Assembly (NCBI GenBank): GCA_905147135.1
Contig: LR990061.1
Location: forward strand, 2,596,026 to 2,660,025
Direction of reading: 5' to 3'
Source of the DNA: Blastobasis lacticolella
Taxonomy: Eukaryota; Arthropoda; Insecta; Lepidoptera; Blastobasidae
DNA length: 64,000 bases
In this document: one piece after another, positions 23,301 to 38,300 of the stretch
Layout: each line of letters starts with the position of its first letter
How positions within the stretch are numbered: position 1 is the stretch's first letter
Made by a program: the position numbers and the translations under genes
Notes under the pieces: model-generated
The model's input: only the letters and a program-made list of their open reading frames with translations
Database searches by the model: none
Told to the model about the DNA's origin: nothing

Positions 23301-26300
23301 AACTGTTCGCCGCCGACTGAGTGAGCCGCAAATTTGTAGCCAACTAAAATTCGACTTAGCGGCGTACTCTGATCGATTTGCCGGGCGTCGCAAGCAAACT
23401 GTTCCGAGCTGCCGCTGCCGACTGAATCTTTAGTTATCTTCAGTTATCAGGAACAGTTTGCGGCAAACTGTAGTCACTACGCCGGCGAACTAAAACTATT
23501 TCGCCGCCGACTGGAACCGGTTTTTCTTTGAGTCAGCCGCCCACGGAGATAGTCGGCGCGCGTAACGCCGCAAATTGCGTAGATTGAGCGCAAAACTCCA
23601 TTTAAAGTATATGGAAGGGCATACTAAACCGATACGCCGCTAACTCAGTCGGCGGCAAACAGTTTGCCTACTGGGGACGCAGCCTAAAACATACATACGA
23701 GTACATAATGCTCACTCTCACGGAGACCGTCGGTGGCCTAGTGGTTAAGGGGACCGACTCGTACCCCGAGGTACCGGGTTTTAATCCCAGTGCCACCATG
23801 TTCCAATATCTCCTTTCTGAGTACATTGTTGAACACTTACCGTAACTAAAGGGTCAAGGAGGTCAGAATGGAGGTCGCTCCACTATAGTTACCTGATCTA
23901 CCAAATCCTGGATCATGGTCAAGGCGGATCTCGGGCCTTCGCGCATGAGTACACAACCCTTTGTCACAGCAGGGGTAGGCAGAGAATATGGACATCTCTA
24001 AAACATTAGTAAAAATCCAATGCAATAAACTCATAATATTATCTCAACTGTGAATTAGTTACACAGATATCTTTTATGAGCGTATCACTGAACGGTGAAA
24101 CTGTTTCCAATAAGGAAATTACTTATTTTTTCTCTGTCATTCGTAAACGAGGTCGTAGGTACCTATTAAATTAACTGTCTGTTTGCAACAAAAAATAATA
24201 ATCTACCGAACAATCCGTTAAACATGTAGCTAGAGAGTCATGGTCAAGGTCCTTTCATCGAGATTCTAGTCTAGTTTCTTTGGTAGTGGAGGGGTATGAC
24301 CTATAAAAAGTAAAAGTAAAAAATTTTAATTGCACTTGCTTCCAAGGTTCAAAATTACTGATATAAAATAACTGATTAGCAAATATAAAAAGAGAAAAAA
24401 TAAAAGTAGACTACAAAAATGGTCACTATCCGAGCCATGGAGATTGCAATGGACGGCACTCAGCATAATGCCATGGCATTTGTCTATTTCTTGCAAAGTG
24501 CCAGAGCAACGTGTTCTAAGGAGAGATGTACAACTCACAACATACAGCGTACAGGGAGCGATGACCACACACCATCATGGCCGGAGTCCGCTAATTTACT
24601 AATGGCTCGATAGAATTGTAATTGAATCACAATTGCAGTTTAAATTGTAGCAGAATTCGAAATACGCGTAAAACAGCTGTTGAGCTGCGATTGAGATTCA
24701 ATTACAATTCAATCCAGCCATTAGTAACAGTAGCAGAACACCAAAAACGTGTCAAACTGCCATTGAGCTGCGATGGCGATTTCTGTGACTGTTCGTGTAC
24801 CGATTAACATAAAAAAATATCAACTGTTTTAAAATCGGGACGAGTGGACCGCGGCTCATTTTGAAGGGATTTATCGCTGCCACATTCCATACTTCTTATT
24901 ATTTGTCACGAAACTAACACCCGGTTTCTAAAACGCTTGTCAAATCATTGATTAGCTAACAGACTGTCACATTTAACAAGCTGTTAAATCACCGTGGGTT
25001 TCTGAAAGGCCAATCAATCTATTGTTAGCTAATCGACCATTAACAAGAGATCAATTTTTTCGTCTGGCTACCCCTGCTAAAATCAGTCACATTCATTCAC
25101 TCATATATGTTTTGTTTCTGTCTAACGCATTGATTTGTCTCTGTCCCTAGCGACCTTTTGATAGCGGCGGGATATTCAACTTTTAGATGAAACTGATAGC
25201 GATTGTATACCTAGTTTTCGTGTAAAATCGAATATTATAAAAAAAATATATACAGAGCGAGAAAAGAGAAATTATAACAATATTTATGTTAGAGGGTCAC
25301 GGGTTCCAGTGAATCCCATCATCATCATCTTTAGGCAGTTAGGTGGGTCCCGGTCCACTGCTGAATACAGGCCTCCCACGGCTTGCACTCTGGTCGACTC
25401 TGTTATCTTGCATCCATCGGCTCCCTAGGACCATAAAGAGGTCGTCCGTCCATCTCTTGGGAGGCCATCCAGAGAAAGCCACTCAACAACATCCGCCCCA
25501 TCGGCTATCGATTCTGTGAGATTCTCCCAATAATCCCATTAGTTAAATCCTGGTTCAAGTCCTGGATACGGGCCAGTTCGTGGTTCAGGTCCAGGTCCTG
25601 GCCCCGGATCAGGTCCTGGTTCAAGTCCAGTTCCTGGCTTCGGACCAGGTCCTGGTTCAGGTCCAGGTACTGGCCCCGGACCAGGTCCTGGCCCCGCACC
25701 AGGTCCTGGATCAGGTTCAGGCCCTGGCCCCGAACCAGCTCCTAGTTCAGGTCCAGGTCCTGGACCCTGACATGTCCGTGGTTCAGGTTCTGGTCCTGGT
25801 TCAGGTCCATGTCCTGGCCCCGAACCAGGACCTGGTCCAGCTAATGTTTATGGTCTATGTGCTAGCACTGGTCCTGGTTCTGGTTCAAGCTCAAATTGTG
25901 ATCAAGGTTGCAGTTTTGGTCATGATCCTGGACCAGAACCTGGTCCCTAGACCTGGACTTCGCCTTGGACCAAAACTAGGACCTGGACCAGGGCCAGGAC
26001 CAAGACCTAGACCAAGAAAATCGGATATAATTTCTTTTGACAATCGGTTAATTGGTCGATTTTCGCCAATTAAAATAACAAGGCGATAACATACAGTTAA
26101 CATGAGAAAAAGCTTTCCGGAAACCCAAAATTACATTAATCAGCCGTTAATTGGAGATTTGACAATCCGTTAACAAGCTGTTAACAAGCCGTCAATTGGC
26201 CCTTTCAGAAACCCAAACTGCATTTAATCAGTGTTTAACAAGCTGTTACGTAATTTTTGCGTTGACAAGCGTTTCAGAAACCGGGTGTAAGCTGATCTCC

Positions 26301-29300
26301 TTTTCATTTCGTGCAATTGATCGCGGTTTAATATTGGTTGAAGCGTCGGTGGCCGAGCGGTGGTTCGAATCCCACTGCGGTCATGTACATGACTCTTTTC
26401 TGAGTTATGTACATCAGTTGCTCTTACGGTGAGGGAATACATCGTGATGAAACCTGCACATACAGGCGACAGTGCGTGAGAGCGCAACTGGGACGTTAAC
26501 AACGCCAAGATGGTTTTTTATTTATTTAGAAACTTAAATATATATTTGGTTTAAAAATTAATGTCTAGACCGAACACCTACATGACTGTCCCCTAGCAAA
26601 GACAAGTGTGTCAAAATAATAATATAGACGGTGAATAAAAATAAGTAGTATAATTATAGCTGATCTCGTCAGTGCTATCCAATTATTCTGATATTAATTA
26701 TTTCTTACTACCGACCCGCCCCGGCTTCGCATCTTAACAAATTATACACCTAAACCTCACGAATCACTGTCTATTGGTGTAAACCGCATGAAAATCCGTA
26801 GTTTTTAAGTTTATCGCGATAACAGATAGATAGATGATTCATACATGTCGATCAATATTAAAAAAATTAAAAAAATCAACAGTTCCGTGTTTATATATTA
26901 AGATAGATAGATATACTCTTTATTGCACACAAAATCACAAAAATAAATTTTAACAGGTCTATTCAAACATTGTGGGCAAAGGCGGCATTCAACAGATAGG
27001 TAGCAGTGTTCGTAAAACAGAATTTTCATTTTTTTAAATTAAATCCTGTCTATATTTGTTTACTGCGACTGGTCAATTTTGGCGAAGGCAAAAATTTTAC
27101 CTACTTAATAAGACCTAAACCATGTAACCCAATTTTTTTACAAATAAACATTTCATTGATTGATTGACGTATAAAGATTATGTAATAAAGATAGTGATCA
27201 CGGGCTCACAGAATGCCAACCATAGTACAACCAGTCTCAGAGTCCCCGGCGTATTTAGATATTACAGTTATATGATGTTGTAATCAATCTGTCCTTACTT
27301 GATACCCATGGGTATATGCTGTTGGCAACATTGGCTATCGTTAAAGTAAGACTGATGCCACACGAGCGTAATTTTCTGACATTGATATCGGTATAATTCC
27401 CATGAACGATTGGGCGACACGGCGTGAAATGAGTTAGGAATTTCGGTACAAAGAAAATTCAACGAAGAATGTTATCATATGATTTAGATTTAGATTTCAT
27501 TTATTTCCCAAAAGTAAATACAATTTCATTATGATCACATTCGATATGTCAAAAATGTGTTTTAAGTTAGGGATCGTCAAGAGTTACAGTACATATATAA
27601 GTACTTATACAAAAATTTATGTAACAATATAAATTCAAATGTCTGATAATTAAATTACATTAAATTTTACAATGTCATTGAAACGAATTATATAAAAACA
27701 ATAATTATTCTATATGAATGTAACATCTAATTTAGATTAAATATATCACAATTAAATAATAATAATTGAAGATAATATATGTCAACATAAAATAAAATAA
27801 CTTATTCAGTAACGTCAATTTAAAAATAAAATAATACAAAATAATAACCAATAGGTACAAGTATGTCGAAGGTACAATTTATTTCGAGCAAAGATCGTAA
27901 TACTCATTTACTGAGTACAACGGATTATTCAATAAAAGGTTTCTCAGTTCGCGCCCAAATGTTTCGTCAGATGGTTCGTTTTGTAAATGCGATGGTAGTT
28001 TATTATAATATGTGGGACCCATAATCCGGATATGGATATGGATATGGATATTATATACCGCCAAGTACCTCATTATGGAGCGTCAGAGCATCGGTGGCCG
28101 AGCGGAATGAATAACTCGTAAGCCAGAGGTCCCGGGTTGGAATCCCGCTCCGGCCATGTACCAATGACTGTTTTCTGAGTTATGTACATTAGTTGAATAC
28201 TAACCGATGCTCTTACGGTGAGGGAAAACATCGTGATGAAATCTGCACATTCAGGTGACTGGATGGTGATCCAATCTGGTCAGTTTCCCTGGTAGCAGTG
28301 TCATGGAGGTCAGATGGCAGTCGCTCCACTGTAATTACCTGACCTGCCGAATCCTGGATCATGGTCAAGGCGGACCCCGAGCCCTCGTGCGCGAGAGCAC
28401 AACCGGGACATTAACGCCAAGATGTTTCTTTTTACCTTATCATAGAGCGTCGTTGGCCTAATGGTAAAGGAGTCCGACTCGTACCCCGAGGCTTCGGGTT
28501 CGAACTAGAGTGCCGCCATGTACCAGTTAACGAGATATGTACATTAGTTGAACACTAACTCTTACGGTGAGGGAAAACATCGTGATGAAACCCGCTCATT
28601 CAGGCGACTGAATGTGTAACCATGATTCAATCTGGTCCGGTTCCCCTGCTAACAGGGTCGCGCCACTGTAATAACCTGATCTGCCAAATACTGGATCCTG
28701 GATGACCAAAGTCAAAGAGCCCGCGTCCTCGCGTGCGAAACCACAACCGGGGCACTAACGCCAAGATGATGTATTTTTTACTAGTGTGCCACATAATATC
28801 TGACTTACTTGTTTGTATGACCCAAGCAAAGTAGTTCGTTGATATGCCGTCATACAATGCGGAACGACTATCAGTGCGACTATCAGTGAGACGACTTTAT
28901 TTACACACTCATATTGACAGCCGAGGCCACGACCCTTTATCATTTAAAGGTCGGAGGGCAACCACGTGATTTTGTCGGCTATAAAGTTTGCGTTTACGAA
29001 AAATATTTATTATATAACCTAACCGACAGAAAAAGTCGGATAACCCTCGACCAAGTTTATTTAAATATTTTCTAAACTACTGAACCGATTTCAATGAAAC
29101 TAACCTAAAAACCATCTCGATTAAGTTGGCTATCGAACAGAGAAAACCGCATTCAAATCGGTCTATTCGTTCGGGAGCTATGATGCCACAGAGACACACA
29201 AAGCTAAATATACACTTTTTTCGTGGGGGGTTAAAATACTTATTAAAATGTTGTCATTATTGTATTCAGCTCTCGTTGCTGCAAGTGAATTTTCATCATT

Positions 29301-32300
29301 ATCAACAACCTATACTAGTCCACTGCTGGACATATGTCTCCCCTAATGAGCGCCAATACATCCTATCCTGGGCTTGCCGCATCCAGCATCCATTAGCAGC
29401 AATTCGCAAATCGTCACTCCTTCTGGCCGGAGGACATCCCACACTACGCTTCCCGAGTCGCGGTCTCCACTCAAGAACTCGGTTTCGATCGAACTGCGAG
29501 TCATATCATGTCTATGTCTATGTCTAAAGTGGTCAAGAAAGACCACAAACAAATTACCAAAGACGAAAAGTTGGGAGGAAAACACTTGTTCACGTAAACT
29601 GTTCAGTAATTGTCTCTTAATGTTCGCTAAATGTTTACTTCCTTGTTGTTCTCATTATCAGTCACTGACGCTGTTACGTAATCTGCAAACGGGAGCAATT
29701 CTGGTTTGTTGATCTTTTGTACTGTAACTATATATCTTTTTAAAATTAAACTAGACAGGCATTTGTCCTGGATCTCACCTGGTGGTAAGCGACGATGCTA
29801 CCGAAGATGGAGCACGTCTGTCTAGGAACAGCCTATTCACTATAGCCTTGAAGCTCTTTTATTCTGTTGTAGCACAGAAAATTACTAATATTATAAATGC
29901 ATAAGTTAGTCTAACTAAGTCTAACCTCTCCACGGCAGTCGTCTCGTGACCACGGTGGATGTAACCCTACCGAAACGTCGGGGAAACAAATCGAAAAGGT
30001 ACGTCGCGTCCAAGTCCCGTCTAATATAATGTGTAAAGAACGCGAGTTTAGTTTGAAACAAATAAAGTTACTAAGGTTGGACCTTTGTTACACCTTCGAA
30101 TATGATTAAAGATTTTTTTAAGATGCCGGCGGTAAATACGCATCGTCTACTTAGTTCGGCTTTATAGAATATCGTCTATATTACAGACGTAAATACGAAA
30201 CTAGGCAATACCCATTATTTACTGCCGATTACTGTGGCTAATAAATTGTTATGAGCTATTACGACAGATTATTAAGTCATCTTGGCGTTAATGCCCCAGT
30301 TGTGTTCTCGCGCGCGAGTGCCCGGGGTTCGCATTGACCGTGATCCAGGATTTGTCAGGCCAGGTATTTACAGTGGAATGACTGCAATCTGACCTTCATG
30401 GCTCTGCTACCAGGGGAACTTGACCAGATTGGATCATGGTTACACATTCAGTCGCCTAAACGTGCAGGTTTCATCACGATGTTTTCTCTCACTGGAATAG
30501 CATAGGTTAGTATTCAACGAATGTACATAACTCAGAAAAGAGTCATTGGTAAGGTCGCAGCGGAATTCGAACCCGATAACTCTCGCTTACGAGTCGGATA
30601 CTCTAACCGTTCGGCCACCGACGCGACCGACCAATTAGTGAAGCAAATATTATCAGAATAACACATAATTAAAGTCGTCCTTACCTACGCAAGGTTATAC
30701 TCACTAATTGAATTTTACGCGGGCGTAGCCGCGGGCGGAAGCTGGTCGTAATAAGATATATACGCCTTCGTTAGGGCATCTTCTAAGGACAGAGATCTTC
30801 ATCTGTACTGAGACATTTCTGATAAGAAATTCGGTAAATTTGGCTTTGAAATAGTCGAAATCGCTTACGGCTTAAGCTTTCTATTTTCATCGTGATAATG
30901 CTGTTAATGCAATCAATTTAAAGTCCACTGCAGGATTTGTTCCTCGTCCACATCAGTGTTGCCGTAATCTCCAAAGGCAAGCAGATAGAAGATTATAATG
31001 TTTGAAAATATTCAATGGGAAACGCTCCTGCCCACTTTCTTATTTATTTTCTGGTATAGAGGTCTGTCTCTATGCTTTATTCTGACACTGACACTCGTCA
31101 GGATGACGTTTATCATTACGGCCGGACACCACACGGCTATTTTTTTAATAGTAGTTAGGAGAACACAAAATGCACACTATTTGTAACCATTTCTAGTTAA
31201 ATTAAATTAATTAAATGAAATATGCTAGGATAATTCACACGGCGCTATCTAGCTCTAGCGCCATCAAAGTAAGCAAAGCTTGTGCTATGGGTGTTGAAAT
31301 TATTAAGTAATAAATAATTTATATACATACATACTGTGCATACATATTGAATTTTGTCTAAATGATTGCTTCTGATATGTAATATTGTTCTCTAACATAG
31401 AGTAAACAATTTTTGCACTAGGTTACACTCCAATGGTCGGGGGGCCTGGTGATCTGTAAAACAGGTATTTATTACCTAGTGCGGACACCAGTCTCTCACA
31501 CAGGTTTTTATTGTACGCACATTACATTGTTTCTATTGTAAATTTTATCTGGTGGGTACCTATGTGAAGAGAAAATAATTATTTTATTTATTTATTATTA
31601 TTTATATTATACATACTACACCCAGACCCGTGACAGCAATTAAAATTCATCATTTCAATTTCTGCTCGGCCGGGAATCGAACCCGGGACCTGTACGTGGC
31701 AGACGTCCCGGATGTTAACCAACTGACCTACTCAGGTCGTCAAAAGTTATTGAATCTACGTATTAATAGGATCAACCAAAGTACAATCTATCATCACGCT
31801 TTATAAAGCACCTACTTACTCACTTTCTGTCTCACTGTCTACTGGTTGACTGGAAGATAAAGCCTTAATGGCTTTAAGTCCGCCAATTGAATTATTGTAC
31901 AATAAAGTTTTAAATGAAAAATAAAATAAATAAAAAGTACGTAAATAGTAAGTAAATTCGTATGTACGGATGCCTAAAACCAAATGTCCGACCATACCAC
32001 AAATGCGGAAAGGGGCCGGCGGAATTAGGTCATGCAATTCCTTCGCACACTCATCGAAATGCAATTTGTGACCCACAAATGCTGAGGATTAGCGATTGGC
32101 ATTGCCACTCGTTGCATGACAGTTCGATATATTTGATACCTCGGACGATTAAAAAGTTATAATCTCTTTACCTATTTTTTGTACCACTACGTAAGGTGGC
32201 CTACAAGCTTGCGGCATGCCTGATAGTAAGCAGTACCGGAGTATATATTTTCTCCTTTTTTAGCTTGTCACCCCTTTCTTGATGTACTCTCACGGGAGCT

Positions 32301-35300
32301 CATTCCACATTCCAAATGTATTGCCTATTTTGCATTTATATGCATGTTGGCCGTGTGGTGTCCGGCAGAGTAGAATAGCACCAACCCCTTACACTCATGG
32401 GTGTCGTACAAGGCGACTAATGTTTTGGAGGCAAAAGATCAAGAGTCTCCGTAGTCTGGAAAATGGGCAGCAGCATTTTCCATTGTTATATTTAAACACT
32501 GCGATCTCCAACCCGCCTGCCAAGCGTGGAGATTATGGCAATAACCTCCCCTTTCGTGAGAGAGGCCCTAAGTCCTGCAGTGGACTGTTACGGGCTGTGA
32601 TGATGATGCATGTGGTCCGGTCGCAATATTCTGCTGGTCGATCCGAGGCCAAGGGTATTTTTTTGCATGTGATTTTGTGTATATCAATCGGAAACGGGCA
32701 AATCAAATTTATCGTACAACTAGTGGACCCGGCGCGACATCGTTCGCGTACACGTACTTTAGTCCTACCTACCCTTTCCTTTCGCTAAAAATCATCTTCT
32801 TGAATCACCCTATCTATTGTTGAAAACCACATTAAAATCCGTTGCGTAGCTTAAAAGATCTAAGCGTACATAGATACATAGGGACAGATGGCGGAAAGCG
32901 ACTTTGTTTTATACTATGTAAGTATATATACTTGTATATTATATAGATAATGATTTTCATCAACGTTCCATGTCAGTTTATGATTAGTCGCAAAAAAAAC
33001 CAACGCATAATCGATGCGCAAAAAATTATAAATCTATAATTATTACAAGCTATAATAAGCACAATAATTAATTTTCTCTCAGTTATCTAATATACCTATG
33101 ATATATTATGTTATGTACACACGCAAGTGTGTCAACGAATGACGATATTTGCTTCCCCTAGTATCGGAGAGACAAAAGGTTATCTTTTTTACGATGGTCA
33201 ATTACTTAAAGAAAAACTATTTACAAGGTGACAGATGATACGATTTGGGCGAGCAATAACAAAGTACTGACGTTACGTTTCATAAGATTTCTAAGCTCAT
33301 GTCTTTTTAGGAACTTAAATACAAAACTAATTGGAATATTAGAAATCACTCAACGTGCAATAAAAAGAGCTATTCTATGCTCAGAGTTGCTACGCGACAG
33401 AATTTGGTGCTCTATTTTTGAACATACATCATAGGTATACATAAAGCTCATGCCTGTGTCCCACAGGTGGGGTAGGCAGAGATTTTGGACTGTCACTTTG
33501 CTCTGTCCTGACACAACTCCCTAGCCTAGCATATATATATTTTTTTATTTTTTTATTTGTAGGAGTACCAACAGCTGTACATTACAATGTATAAAGTTCT
33601 ATTATAAAACAGTAAGCCAATTATAGGTCCTCGCCAGTAAAGACATCATATGTAAAAAGCTACACAAGCACACAAACACGCAGTAGCGCGTACAATAGGC
33701 ACTTAGGTAAATTATCAAATAGATTTAAAACGAGAAAATAATAATAAGAAATAGAGAAGTACATATCTAACACCTACAGCTATAGTAGGTACAAACAAGA
33801 ATCACACAAACAACATATACCTTGACTTCATGGAACGCCGTCAAAGAATGACCGCGTTAACAACCGCCGCACAGTATCGAGTTTACTATTAAATAAATCC
33901 AAATCATGATCCTTGCACAAACCATTAAACAAACTACATGCACGCCACAAGAATGTATTACGCCGATAATTAGTACATGGATTCGACAATGATATTATAC
34001 AGTTTGAACGCAGGGCTCTGTTTGGAGATCTAAGTTATATTGCCATCAAAAGATGTGGACAATCTATGATACCCGAAGCAATCTTAAAAAGGAACCCCAC
34101 ATCTGCAATTTCACGCCTTTTAAATAGTGGTAAAAGGTGATACTTTTTACAAAAGATTAAATAGTCTTCAGACCGAAAGTAGTCACCAGTACGGAAGCAT
34201 AGGTATCGTAGGAATCTCTTCTGGATACTTTCAATACGATGCAGGTACGTGGCATAGCAGGGAATCCATACCTGAGAGGCATATTCAAGGTGACTCCTTA
34301 CATAGGTACAGTAAAGTATCTTGATAGTCTTAACAGAAGTGAAATCCTTCGAAGCGCGCATTATAAAGCCCAACGCTTTCGAAGCCTTGGCAACAATGCT
34401 ATCCACATGGCTATCGAAGAGAAGTTTCGCATCGTGAACTACTCCCAAATCTCGCACTGTGACCTCTCTGCCAATCAACTCATTCTTGAGGGTGTAGTCA
34501 TAATGAAGTGGAGCTCGCTTTCGACTGTAAGTGACAACACTGCACTTCGAAGGATTCAACTCCAGGTTATTAACCAAACAATAGTGCTGGAGCCGATCAA
34601 GGTCTAATTGTAAGGCCTCAGCATCATGCAAAGAATTCTCCACAACTCTTTTCATGCATCCCTTTATTCTTACCACTTCGGACTCCAACTTTTATTTTTG
34701 AACCGTTTTCAATTTTGATTTTCGGGTAAATAACTGAATATATTTTTTAATCACATTGGCAATACCGACAGCGAATGGTTTAAATATAGAGAACTTTCCC
34801 GCTTAGGACCATTCCTGGTCCAAAGGGTTCAGCGTGGCATTGCTGCAAGTGTAACAGACACTTTAGGACCGGCGATTTCCATACAAATTTTAAATACCGC
34901 GCAACTTTGAAACGCCATAACGAAAATTTGACAAACTACACACATAGATATTGGTATCTGGATCACGACTATAAAATTTCATTGGCTTTGATAGCGTAAT
35001 ATTGAAAAAATGATTAAACTACGTTAGAATCAACCGCGCTGCAGCGCGCTTTGCCGAAACTAGCCTTAAGGCGTCAAACTTAAGCGCTTCCTAAGTTTAG
35101 TGAAATCGGGCAAATGATTGAAAGTATGATTTCATTTAAGTAACTACCTAAAACAGACAGACCTATAATTTAGTGACCTTATTGCATAATATAACCCGTA
35201 AAATATGTATAAGAATATGTAGTCTATAAATATCACCTAAATCTTTTCCACATCACAAAAGTCCTGTTAGCAAGTTCAAAAATGCCAGAATAGCAAACAT

Positions 35301-38300
35301 CATGAGAAAGCGTTATAGAGGTCATTCCCATCTCAAGCGTCTTTGTGCTCGACTCAAAGCTTGTTCAAAGGAAGTTGGATTGAAAAGAATGAGTATAAAC
35401 GCTTGTGCGAAATCCAATAGTGGGGTCACCCAAGGATGTTTATTATGCCCCATTTTATTTTTGCACATACTTAAATTGTCCTTGAGGTATATTATGTAAG
35501 TTTTTTTTATTCTTTATAGTTTACATAGAAACACTAGCAGACCCCTGAAGGTCAAATAGCAGTCGCTCTACTATAATTTGATTTATTGATGTCATCAATT
35601 ATAAATTTGCAATTAGTATGGAAAACAGTATTTTATTTACCACGTAAAAATTTAAAAGTATTTACAAAAAATAAATTAAATATTACAGACAATAATGTGT
35701 AAATTGATTTATTTTAAATTTACACATTATAACACTGTATCCCCCCTTCAAAGAACCCCCTTCTTCTATTCACATACTTTTCTCAGCGGTGTCTCTACTT
35801 TGCGAAACAGACAAAATAATCTTACACTAATCTAATTTCGTAGCCAGTGGCCTACGTAGATGACGTAGTGTAGAATTATCGAATGTCAAATTCAGTTGCA
35901 AACTGAGTTAGAGAATAGCCCCGCTTGTAAGCCGCTTTCGAAATGTTCTTTTTTTCCATTCCTGTGACGAATTTGTTTTAATCTCATCAATGCTGCCGAA
36001 ACAGCGCCATTTCGACACTGATTTGTGAAATAAAAAAATCGCAAGGACTGAGATCTGGTGAAGAGGGAGGTTGAGGGTGGACAGTCATTTGATTTGTGGC
36101 ACAAAACTGGCGAATTGACATGGCTGCGTAAGCTGGCGCGTAGTCGTGGTGAGGCAACTATGAGTTGTCTCGCCACAAGCCTGTTGCGATCTTAACCTCT
36201 TCTGCAAGTTCTCTGATAGTCAGACGACGATTTACCCGTATTACAGAGTTTTCGAATGTGAGTGTCATCAGTTGAGGTCGATGGTCTTCCTGGTCGAGAG
36301 TCATCTTCAATTTATTGACAGCCTCTTTTAAATCGGTAAAAAAAACTCGTTTACTCGCTTCTTTCAGAAGATTAAATGTTACAGTAATTGTTTTTCTCAC
36401 ACGCAATACTTCACGTTTCATCGTTGCTCCCGAAAATGGCACATGTTCAAAATCACCACTTACGCTTATGCGCTGTCCTCATTGGCAACGGTCGTGCAAC
36501 CATGGTCAATATGACAAGTCAACACCGCCCATCGCAATCCTTGCATTCAAAAAGCAATAACGCAGTACAGAAGTGAGATATCGACAATCCGTATAGAGCA
36601 GATTACGCGGAAAATTATGACGAACATATGAACCGCACGATGATACGATATTTCGTTGAGACTCGTATTTTAAACAAAGGTCGAGAGTACGACTGTTTAT
36701 GTATAAAAAGGTTAATGAATGTGTAAGAAGAGAGAGAAAGACCTGAAGAAGAGAAGATCCGAAGCATGTGGAACGATGTGGTCTCTGCCAGCGGGTCTAT
36801 GGGAAAAAACATAATGTTATGTAGATATGTAGGTATTGTATTGTGTTTATTGTGTACGAAACATTGGTGAAAACATTATCATAGTGCTTGACGGTTCAAG
36901 TTACGGATTTAGTACCATTCATTATTATCTAATCAAATACATTATGTAAACCGCCAAAACATTATGTCAAAAATAACGTGCTAATGTTATCACTGGGACA
37001 GATAAGCTTAATTTGTACTTATTGTACAATAAATTGTATTTAATAGGTCTTATCATCTTTATAGGGTTCCGAACCAATATGGTAACGGGAATGGTGTCGG
37101 TCTAATCTCTGTCCGTCTGTATATCACCGTCAAATATCACAGCTACGTAGTTAATAATCATCTTGGCGTTAATGTCCCAGTTGTGCTCTCACGCACGAGG
37201 GCCCGGAATCCGCCTTTCCATGATCTAGGATTTGGGAGATCAAATAATTACAGTGGAACGAGTGCCATCTGACCTCCATGACCCTGCTACCAGGGGAAGC
37301 AGACCAGATTAGATCATGGTTACATGGCCGCAGTGGGATTCGAACCCGGTACCTCTCGCTTACAAGGCGGATACTTTAACCACTCGGCCACCGACGCTCT
37401 TTAGATAGGTCAGCAACTACATAGATAGCGATATGAAATTTGGCATATTTATTGATCTTGTTGGTCCAAAGCCATGGCCATTGATTTTTTTTACCTCCCG
37501 ACGCCATGAGTGTTAAAAGTTTGACGCGTGTATCTGTGTGCCTATCTGTGATCCGAACGGATGGACCGATTTTGATCCGATTTTTGTTTCGATAACCAGT
37601 TCAAATGAGACGTTTCCACATTCTTAATGTTGTGTAATTAAAATGGGTTCAGTATTGTGGGAAACATTTAAGTATTTGAAGACTTTGTCGTGGTTTTTCC
37701 GAAGTCGGTCGGTTAGGTTATTAACTAACGTCTCACATTGGATTCATAAAGAACTAGCGACCTGCCCCGGTTTCGCACAGGTTGTAACCTAAACAAATTT
37801 TAAACCTACCTCATGAATAACTCTGTCTATTGGTGAAAACCACATGAAAATCCGTTCAGTAGTTTTTGAGTTTATCGTAAACAGACCGACAGATGCAGTG
37901 TGGGACTTTGATTTATAATACGTAGTGACACCCGTAAATAAATAATGTATCAATTTGTAAATAAATTATTATACCAGGCGTCAGCTGGCTTCTGCCAGGG
38001 GCTTTTAAATATCTAAAAATAGGTAATAGGTAGAATAGACAACCTCTAGAAAGGTCGTAGTAGATCCGTAGCGAAATGCTACGAATTTCGTAGACATCTG
38101 AATTAGCCGGTTATTAAATTTGAGGAGACTTGAAGTTGATCTCTATTACCCAGGTATTTAGGACTTCGAACGTCGGTCGCCGAGCGGTTAGAGTATACGA
38201 AGCCATGTACCAATGACTGTTTACTGAGTTATGTACATTAGTTACATTACATGGAATGCGAAATAAAGAAATTGAAATAGTTAAATACTAACCGATGCTC

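Larger units (their letters stand above)
24918..26287. mobile_element. 1.37-kb non-autonomous DNA transposon with 26-bp inverted ends and TAA target duplication
   Basis: The ends start CACCCGGTTTCT and match at 25 of 26 bases in inverted orientation. TAA lies directly outside both ends (24915-24917 and 26288-26290). Sub-terminal TTAACAAGCTGTTAA repeats are present on both sides. The TAA duplication and this end type suggest the PIF/Harbinger superfamily. There is no transposase; inside are an RTE LINE fragment and a large minisatellite. Confidence 0.82.

Noticed and set aside
25580..26089. A 169-residue [16 protein letters not shown] protein
   Set aside because: It is a frame through a minisatellite, with equally open frames on the other strand and in a transposon.
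34035..34688. A host gene of 217 residues
   Set aside because: The motifs are those of a LINE reverse transcriptase C-terminus and the 3' UTR is shared with other LINE ends.
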